A program made the translations under genes and the position numbers. Of a stretch of DNA of 12,500 bases, positions 8,576 through 12,500 are shown one piece after another. Where the stretch lies: positions 37,501 through 50,000 of the forward strand of contig JAWQFJ010000625.1 of assembly GCA_034096865.1 (NCBI GenBank), read 5' to 3'. The stretch comes from Theodoxus fluviatilis. Lineage: Eukaryota > Mollusca > Gastropoda > Cycloneritida > Neritidae. The notes under the pieces were generated by a model, which did no database searches, was not told where the DNA came from, and saw nothing but the letters and a program-made list of their open reading frames with translations. Every line of letters begins with the position of its first letter. The first letter of the stretch is position 1.

Positions 8576-8618
8576 GGGGGGGGGGGGGGGGGGGGGGGGG
8601 GATTTGGGGGGGGGGGGG
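8576..8618 (+). repeat. Long G homopolymer: G26, ATTT, G13
   Basis: A run of 26 G (8576-8601) is separated by ATTT from 13 more (8606-8618). Long G tracts are rare because they stall polymerases and fold into quadruplexes; as intron RNA on the plus strand this could form an RNA quadruplex and bind hnRNP H/F. Run length is also the place where base-calling or assembly is least reliable. Confidence 0.9.
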
Positions 8619-9275
8619 CAGCTCTGAGAGTCTGCTGCCTGCCTCGGAACCTGGTAGAGAGCAGTAGACGCCTGCCCTGGTTGCTGTACCTGGAGTGGTC
8701 GCCATAAAAGTAAATTCAAGCAGTGTAGAAGAATAAGTGATGGAAATCGGAAAGCAAGATAGTGATGCTCTGCTGGGAAGCAGAACTAAGAATATAGAAA
8801 ATCCTGGTAAAATTCAGGAATCCATGAACTTGATGGGAAGACTGATTGTCATGTGGTTGATCCAAGAAGTTAGATTTTTTTCTCTCCGTTACTCTATGCA
8901 ATTAATTGATTAGCAAAGACAGAAAACCTTCATATCTTGACTCTTTAGAAGAATGTTTCTGAACGGTAGTTTGGTCTAAAAGAAAGCACTCAAGCTGGAC
9001 ATCTCATGACGTTACTGCCAACCCTGGACTTGGAAACCTCGTTGAGACGCCAACCACTGTAGAGTTTGAGGCGTCCCAACGCTCCTCTCTCCACCCTGCA
9101 GCAAGTGTTGCTCAGCTGGAAAGTCATCATCGTGTGGAGCTGTACTCCTGCGTGAACGGTCGGCAATTTGATCCGTGCCCAGGGAATCATCGCATGGTCG
9201 GCTGGCTGGGGCAATGGTTGGCCCTTCTCCGCTCCACAGTGCCACAGAGGTCGTTCCCTGGCGCATGGACCGCTA

Positions 9276-9279
9276 CTGC

Positions 9280-9337
<58 letters not shown>

Positions 9338-9363
9338 TCTGCTGTTGCTGCTGCTGCTGCTGC
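9276..9363 (+). repeat. (CTG)n / (CAG)n trinucleotide satellite
   Basis: About 29 CTG units with four CTT or TTG interruptions. CTG repeats form stable slipped hairpins in DNA and RNA and can sequester muscleblind-type splicing factors. Open frames read poly-Leu, poly-Cys or poly-Ala on the plus strand and poly-Gln on the minus strand. None is linked to a supported exon. Confidence 0.97.
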
Positions 9364-9403
9364 ATCTCTAGTCGCCTGTCTGTGGACGGCGTGCCTGTCT
9401 GTG

Positions 9404-9610
9404 TCAGTGTTTAGGACCGTGATGGATGGTGCTCAATGACTGGGCTTTGCGCCACAGATGCTCATTACGGATCACCGTGGCGCCTAGCGCATCCCGAAGC
9501 CGCTCAGACTACGTCACGGCCAGGCAGCGGGTGATGGATGCGCGCGGCTCCAGCTCTGGATGGATGGGGGAATAGTGGCGGCGGATCATCTCCTGAACGT
9601 GGCGTGGCAT
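9404..9610 (-). pseudogene. Possible decayed coding fragment, family unknown
   Basis: On the minus strand one frame runs from ATG at 9610 through 33 codons (beginning MPRHVQEMIRRHYSP) to a TAG at 9511-9509, then on for 34 codons including SERLRDALGATVIRNEHLWR to a TGA at 9406-9404. The residue mix, with charged helix-like stretches across the single stop, looks more protein-like than random DNA, and the block is GC-rich compared with flanks. I do not recognise the family. It may be a relic of a transposon gene, lying next to the CTG repeat. Chance is a real alternative. Confidence 0.2.
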
Positions 9611-10127
9611 TGTTCACACAGACCGTGGCACCCCACGCATGCCTGAAGCCTCTGGCGATAGTTCCCAGCTGTGTCTACAGGACAGAGAGTAAATGAGATT
9701 GTTCCTCTTATGTGATACGTCGAACTAAAGCGTAGTTGGTGCTGTCCTCCAACATCAGTTCAATGATATTGACAAGAATAGTTTTAATGGCCATTGGTTT
9801 CGTGTGGGAATAGGTAGACAGGGCGAAGTGGTGAGGTGGTGGAGGGGTTGGATGAGAGAGTTGGAAGGTGAAGAAGGTTGGGGCGCTATATGTTGACAAG
9901 TTCCACAGGTCGCACGCACTATTAAACTAAAGATAAATTATACACAGCATATTGATAAGCGAGATAGCTGCGCTATTTTCTGCCAAAGAAGAACATAAAG
10001 TGCTAGACGATAGTGTATTAATAGTTCGCCTCGACTTTATATTCTCAGAGCAAACGTTCGGCGGAGAACCAGGTTCGAAACTACTGGCAGACTTGGTTCA
10101 CGTCTTAATTGGGCGAACGTGCGTGCC

Positions 10128-10196
10128 GGGAAACCACGTACAAAAGGTTTTCCCGTCAGGTTTGCAGGTTCCCACTGCAAGCAATGGGAAATTCCC
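10128..10196. promoter_or_regulatory. Cluster of Rel/NF-kB-like sites
   Basis: Within 69 bp there are GGGAAACC (10128-10135), GGTTTTCCC (10146-10154), GGTTCCC (10167-10173) and GGGAAATTCCC (10186-10196). The last is a perfect near-palindromic kB site, and the second matches the Dorsal-type GGGAAAACC on the minus strand. Known Rel enhancers often contain several such sites. Function is inferred from motif clustering alone. Confidence 0.3.
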
Positions 10197-12006
10197 GTCA
10201 TTTTGACGAACCCGATCTCTTTCGTCCACCATGTTTTTCTTAATTGAAATGCAATACGTTCAAGTTAAGAATTACAGACAATAATGCTAATAAACTGTGA
10301 CCGCAGTGCATTATTAATTTACCAAAGCTCTCCGCAGAATGCATATTTAGTTCATATTAATTGCTTCATTATTGAACATAAAAATGTGGATCATGCTCGG
10401 AGAGAGCACAGTTCATCACGGATGTTGTTGTGGCTGCCTCAGTTTGACCTCGGTACATCAGTGACGTATGCATATCATTACAGTCAATTAAGACGCAAAA
10501 CCTGGTTCGGGCCAAGCTATTGACTCGGAAAAACGTTTTTCGGCGATCTGTTCGTGCACAGTACATGGATCGCTGAGTTAAGAACAGCCTTAAGAGAGAA
10601 AATGAATCAGTCAAGAGGTCAGGAACGAGCGAGTTCTGCCTTCATGCTATTTCTGCAAAGTGAGCAATGTTTGCGTGGCTCATTTCGACATGTTCACGAA
10701 TAATCAGGTTTCCTGCGGTGAAGTTCATACAGCAGCGAATGAAATTGAATGAAACTGCTCGGTTTCGGCCTTTTTTCGGAACTACTCGAAGTTTCGGCGT
10801 CGAATGTCGTGCAGTGCATTTTCTGCATGAGAGTCACGGGGTGCAGGAGTTGCCTGCCCGTGCACGCTCCGCCTATGCGATGCACACAACACGTGCAACG
10901 AACTGGTGTAGGGGTCCTGGCTGGTTTGTAAACAAGGAACTGGAGGGAGGTGAACGTTATGATTACGACGCCAGCGCAGCGTGCACCATCTGTGGCTAAA
11001 TACTCTGCACTCGGCGCTACCGGACAATAGCGAGCTAATAGCGCCGACTCGCACGATACCGTGATTAGTCCGAGAAGGTTTGCGTGAGTTCTTTGTGTGA
11101 TTACACATTCCATGTGATTTGCGCCGAAAACTGCGTCATGGATCTCTTTGATCTGCAAGTTGTTTATCATAATTAGCTGCGGTGCTCTGTCCGCAGGGAA
11201 CGGACGTCTTTGATCACGAATGGCGAGAATTGTAATCGCTCAGAAAATGAGGTTCTGTCACGAAACATCTATGCAAATTAGTGCCCGTAAAAGGCACAGA
11301 CCGTACTCCTGTCGTCATCATTTGACTCCATTCAAAGAGGAGGAAAAAAGTGTGGACAAAGGGTTGCTAATGGGTTTTCAGAAGCCATTTCTCACTTTTC
11401 AAACCCTTCTGACTAATGCCCCTCAACGCATCCTCGATAAAGCTGCTCCCACTAAGTTGATTGATTTACAGAAATGCACTTATACTTGACCAAACGCCGT
11501 GCTGTCTACAAACGGAAATATACAACTGATCTCTTTTTGCCTCTCGCTCGCCAGTGATTGATGTAATCCTCCCTTTGGGGGCAAATTGGTTCCACAGCCA
11601 ATCCATGGGATTTTGGAGGTCAGCCCCGCCGTAGTCAGATTGTTACAACATGGGGGAGATCGTGGGAAAGTGGGGGGTGGGGGATCAGGCCGAGGGGAGT
11701 GTACCGACTACGTAACCCCGATGGGGTCAGGCAGTGTGCGAGTCTGAGATGGATGGAGATTCCATGGCACACTTGGCAGGAGTTAGGAGTGGAAAGAGAG
11801 CCGTTCCCAGACAGATTTAAAGACTTGCTCCTGTGGAACTTTGAATCCTGGATTTTTTAAGACCTTCTCGATCGGAATGACCTCTGTGAGACTTGTTCTT
11901 GTGGTCCGCTGCTTTCTTGTTTTGGGAACCTTGTTTATTATGTTTGTGGGGTCAGTGGTGATGATTGTGGTGGTTGTGGTTCCACTAATGATAGTGGAAG
12001 TGGTGG

Positions 12007-12046
12007 TGTGTATGTGTGTGTGCGCGCGCGCGCGCGCGTGTGTGTG
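12007..12046. repeat. TG/CG alternating tract, strong Z-DNA candidate
   Basis: GTGTATGTGTGTGT leads into 17 nt of uninterrupted alternating G and C (12022-12038), then TGTGTGTG. Alternating CG is the sequence most prone to left-handed Z-DNA, and this is the best such site in the window. It lies about 190 bp before exon B. Confidence 0.9.
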
Positions 12047-12116
12047 AGCATGAGCAGGCTTGCGTGTCTTTGTGCGTACGAACGGGGTTTGCCATTTTTA
12101 AAATATATTTTACTGT

Positions 12117-12123
12117 ATCATCG

Positions 12124-12154
<31 letters not shown>

Positions 12155-12164
12155 CATCATCATC
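12117..12164 (+). repeat. (CAT)n trinucleotide satellite
   Basis: About 16 TCA/CAT units with two interruptions (CGT, CAC). It ends 72 nt upstream of exon B, near where branch-point and upstream splicing elements would lie. Confidence 0.95.
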
Positions 12165-12215
12165 GAAGGTATCTTGATCCTTGACTTCCTATAAAACCGT
12201 CTACGGTTGCCACCA

Positions 12216-12236
12216 TTGCTGTGTTGTGTGTTGCAG
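12216..12236 (+). promoter_or_regulatory. 3' splice site of exon B
   Basis: A T/G-rich stretch with few purine runs ends in TTGCAG directly before ACG GAG CTG TGT (TELC). The uridine-rich but G-interrupted tract is weak by classical standards. It is the only AG that lets the exon continue the motor domain in the frame left by exon A. Confidence 0.75.
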
Positions 12237-12330
12237 ACGGAGCTGTGTGCCAGCAGTCTGGCCGAGATCGTGCAGGCCGTGGTCAACGGGGCAGACGGCT
12301 GTCTCTTCACCTACGGTCACTCCAAGCTGG
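12237..12330 (+). CDS. KIF26: Kinesin-like KIF26 exon with start of atypical P-loop
   Basis: Second exon of the same gene, 94 nt, entered in phase 0 and left in phase 1. It encodes [20 protein letters not shown] followed by [12 protein letters not shown]. The first part is the helix before the P-loop, with the VVNGADGC signature typical of KIF26. The second is the beta strand and first half of the nucleotide-binding loop. Conventional kinesins read F-x-Y-G-Q-T-G-x-G-K-T/S here; this exon reads FTYGHSKLG, replacing Q-T-G by H-S-K, the KIF26-type change linked to loss of ATPase activity. The glycine after Leu is split by the intron: its first G is base 12330, and the following Lys-Ser/Thr must be encoded in the next exon beyond the window. 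Boundaries are supported by a T-rich TTGCAG acceptor and a GTGAGT donor. The 5,093-bp intron before it is phase 0. Confidence 0.88.
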
Positions 12331-12336
12331 GTGAGT
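12331..12336 (+). promoter_or_regulatory. 5' splice site of exon B
   Basis: AAGCTGG/GTGAGT is a near-consensus donor. It interrupts the glycine codon after KL of the P-loop, giving a phase 1 intron. The next exon should begin with the last two bases of that Gly codon and then Lys. Confidence 0.8.
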
Positions 12337-12374
12337 CCCGCCTCTGCTGACCGACCCTTGCATTGTCATCATGG

Positions 12375-12500
12375 GCACTGCAGTGTATGGCAGCCCTGCC
12401 TTACTAGCACTGCAGTGTATTGCAGCCCTGTCTTACTAGCACTGCAGTGTATGGCAGCCCTGCCTTACTAGCACTGCAGTGTATTGCAGCCCTGCCTTAC
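12375..12500 (+). repeat. 32-bp minisatellite, at least four copies, cut by window end
   Basis: Units start with GCACTGCAGTGTAT at 12375, 12407, 12439 and 12471. Copies 1 and 3 read TATGGCAG and copies 2 and 4 read TATTGCAG, so the array has a 64-bp two-unit higher-order pattern. Each unit holds the 10-bp palindrome CACTGCAGTG. It lies in the intron, 44 nt past the exon B donor. The array continues beyond the window. Confidence 0.96.

Larger units (their letters stand above)
7144..12236 (+). other. KIF26: KIF26 intron between exons A and B (5,093 bp, phase 0)
   Basis: Bounded by GTACGT and TTGCAG, and confirmed by continuity of the motor-domain alignment across it. Listed repeats account for about 800 bp. 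Between them, 7687-8575 (AT-rich to about 8045, then mixed), 8619-9275 and 9612-12006 are mostly featureless, with no recognisable exon, RNA gene or intact transposon. Several moderately GC-rich patches (8050-8540, 9000-9270, 11570-11800) have the texture of decayed interspersed repeats, but I could not assign a family. Confidence 0.8.

Noticed and set aside
9168..9439. Leu/Ala/Cys-rich frames across 9276-9363 as a signal peptide or membrane protein
   Set aside because: They are the CTG repeat read in three frames.
10667..11170. Overlapping 110- and 158-codon frames on opposite strands
   Set aside because: No recognisable domain, no splice signals, and mutual overlap on opposite strands, as expected by chance in a long intron.
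12375..12500. CRISPR-like array
   Set aside because: Direct 32-bp tandem copies with no spacers, in a eukaryotic intron.
1..12500. Bacterial-type operon, defence island or toxin system
   Set aside because: The splice-bounded kinesin exons, intron sizes, satellites and SINE all show animal nuclear DNA; no such genes are present.

Overview
This is a eukaryotic, intron-dominated window from an animal genome. Two short coding exons carry the start of a kinesin motor domain, and almost everything else is intron. Joined in order, the exons match the atypical KIF26 (kinesin-11) family: the SFLSVDPRRKQVTVHDP strand pair, FNFDAVFSPDD, an [14 protein letters not shown] helix, and a non-canonical P-loop beginning YGHSKLG. 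Long CA/TG, CT/GA, CTG, CAT and G-run satellites, large introns and a degenerate tRNA-derived SINE suggest a lophotrochozoan invertebrate, most likely a mollusc. That placement is inference; only the kinesin identity rests on strong sequence evidence.

Layout. Positions 1-6933 are intron or other non-coding sequence upstream of the first visible exon. They hold a minus-strand SINE (about 236-625), a CT satellite (2137-2278), two CpG-rich blocks (about 3440-3840 and 4360-4650), a 545-bp C/T-rich tract with a strong quadruplex candidate (4671-5215), a 51-bp-period minisatellite (about 5375-5650) and a 341-bp CA satellite (6506-6846). Exon A is 6934-7143. The intron at 7144-12236 begins with a 345-bp TG satellite only 22 bases past the donor. 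It then holds a GA satellite, a run of 26 G, a CTG satellite, a possible dead coding fragment on the minus strand, a cluster of Rel/NF-kB-like sites, a TG/CG Z-DNA tract and a CAT satellite. Exon B is 12237-12330. The next intron opens with a 32-bp minisatellite cut by the window end.

Working relationships. The only gene that can be supported is the plus-strand KIF26 gene; its 5' exons and most of the motor domain lie outside. The most striking arrangement is that exon A sits between a CA tract and a TG tract that are reverse complements, with an outer CT and GA pair around them. In pre-mRNA these could fold into a nested duplex that loops out a 210-nt, phase 0-0, stop-free exon. I found no operon-like or defence-type system, no CRISPR array, and no RNA gene other than the tRNA-like head of the SINE.
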